From Nonomuraea aridisoli (lineage in GTDB: Bacteria > Actinomycetota > Actinomycetes > Streptosporangiales > Streptosporangiaceae): 49,933 nucleotides of DNA. The stretch spans positions 1 through 49,933 of the forward strand of contig NZ_POUD01000030.1 in assembly GCF_003236395.1 (NCBI RefSeq). The letters run 5' to 3'. The translations under genes and the position numbers were made by a program. Shown here piece after piece: positions 49,314 to 49,933 of this stretch; position 1 is the first letter of the stretch; every line of letters starts with the position of its first letter. Below the pieces are notes generated by a model that saw only the letters and a program-made list of their open reading frames with translations, ran no database searches and was not told the DNA's origin.

Positions 49314-49933
49314 ATGACGTGGCTGGTCGGCACCTCGGGGTGGCAGTACAAGGACTGGCGCGACGTGCTGTATCCGCAGGGCGTCCCGCAGCGGCTGTGG
49401 CTGGAGACGTACGCGGCCGAGTTCCCCACCGTGGAGAGCAACAACGCCTTCTACCGGCTGCCGAGCGCCGAGTCGTTCGCGTCCTGGCGCGACCGCACGC
49501 CGCCCGGGTTCGTGATGGCGGTCAAGGCCAGCAGGTTCCTGACCCACATCAAACGGCTGGAGGACCCGGAGGAGCCCGTACGCCGCCTCATGGGGGCGGC
49601 CGCGGAGCTGAAGGAGAAGCTCGGCCCGATCCTGCTGCAGCTGCCGCCGACGCTCAAGGTCGCCCCCGAGCGGCTCGACCGGTGCCTGGCCTGCTTCCCC
49701 GGCGACGTGCGGGTGGCCGTCGAGCCGCGCCACGCGTCGTGGTGGACCGACGAGGTGCGCGACATCCTGCTCGCCCGGGGCGCCGCGCTGTGCTGGGCCG
49801 ACCGGCTCGGCCGGCCGCAGAACCCGCTCTGGCGCACGGCGGGCTGGGGTTACGTGCGCCTGCACGAGGGCCGGGCGGGCTTCGAGTACGGCGAGACCGC
49901 GCTGCGGTCATGGGTGCGGCGGGTGCGGGAGGC
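49314..49933 (+). CDS. DUF72 (YecE-like) protein, cut off by the window end
   Basis: 206 codons from ATG 49314 to the last base, frame still open. WLVGTSGWQYKDWRDVLYPQ at the start is the typical DUF72 opening; VESNNAFYRLPSAESFASW, FVMAVKASRFLTHIKRL, ILLQLPPTLKVAPERLD and VAVEPRHASWW follow in the family order. It is nearer the common YecE type than the copy at 45967-46824 (which has CAMW in place of T-S-G-W). About 30-60 residues of the end should lie beyond the window. Confidence 0.88.
   Translation, partial: MTWLVGTSGWQYKDWRDVLYPQGVPQRLWLETYAAEFPTVESNNAFYRLPSAESFASWRDRTPPGFVMAVKASRFLTHIKRLEDPEEPVRRLMGAAAELKEKLGPILLQLPPTLKVAPERLDRCLACFPGDVRVAVEPRHASWWTDEVRDILLARGAALCWADRLGRPQNPLWRTAGWGYVRLHEGRAGFEYGETALRSWVRRVRE

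Overview
The window is GC-rich DNA (mostly about 70% G+C) with GTG starts, tight ATGA/GTGA gene overlaps, a mycothiol-dependent enzyme family member, a DtxR/IdeR-type iron box and DUF1906/peptidoglycan-type secreted proteins. This points to a soil actinomycete, perhaps of the Streptosporangiales (inference only). No rRNA, CRISPR array or intact transposase is visible. One tRNA gene, tRNA-Pro(GGG), lies at 2608-2684.

Layout. (1) 1-2607: the end of an anti-sigma-type ATPase gene, a leftward operon of three small proteins, two of which share a paralogous domain, and an HTH protein. (2) 2608-5614: tRNA-Pro followed by a frameshifted, truncated tyrosine-integrase relic and a leftward group with visibly lower GC (methyltransferase, two-helix membrane protein, pentapeptide-like protein). 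I read this as the remnant of an integrated element. (3) 5788-8692: a divergent MFS efflux/TetR pair with a mirror-symmetric promoter-operator, and a maleylpyruvate-isomerase-family protein. (4) 8725-22261: a sugar locus. It holds a monosaccharide ABC transporter (mmsA, mmsB, sugar-binding lipoprotein), a ROK kinase, a 1864-residue secreted GH92 enzyme and two secreted phosphoesterases. Three near-identical LacI-type palindromes (TGACAACGTTGTCT and a variant) tie transporter, kinase and GH92 together. The GH92 enzyme has Gln where alpha-mannosidases of the family carry the catalytic acid Glu, as reported for a mannose-1-phospho-6-mannose hydrolase. The locus may therefore serve phosphomannan use. 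(5) 22523-27543: a small coiled-coil protein, an iron-siderophore ABC system (binding protein, fused double permease, ATPase) under an iron box, and an alpha/beta-hydrolase pseudogene.

(6) 27600-30604: two adjacent talarate/galactarate dehydratase-like genes sharing a 320-bp identical core (gene conversion), plus a GntR regulator. (7) 30719-37576: secreted and surface functions: an SGNH hydrolase, a C-terminal winged-helix regulator, a lipoprotein, an I36-like secreted protein, a PGRP-amidase/DUF1906 fusion, and a Tat-exported M15-like protein coupled to it. (8) 37674-45926: a hexarate (glucarate-type) catabolic cluster. Leftward run tctC-tctB-tctA-usp-glucarate dehydratase homologue; rightward run lysR, then kdgD-gudD. 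Two copies of an operator GTATC-N4-GATAC mark the LysR-controlled promoters. (9) 45967-49933: two DUF72 proteins, NAD kinase and a YibE/F membrane protein.

How it fits together: regions 6 and 8 encode uptake (TTT transporter) and dehydration of C6 sugar diacids to 5-dehydro-4-deoxyglucarate and on to 2-oxoglutarate semialdehyde. The final semialdehyde dehydrogenase is not in the window. Region 4 would release, import and phosphorylate a mannose-type sugar.
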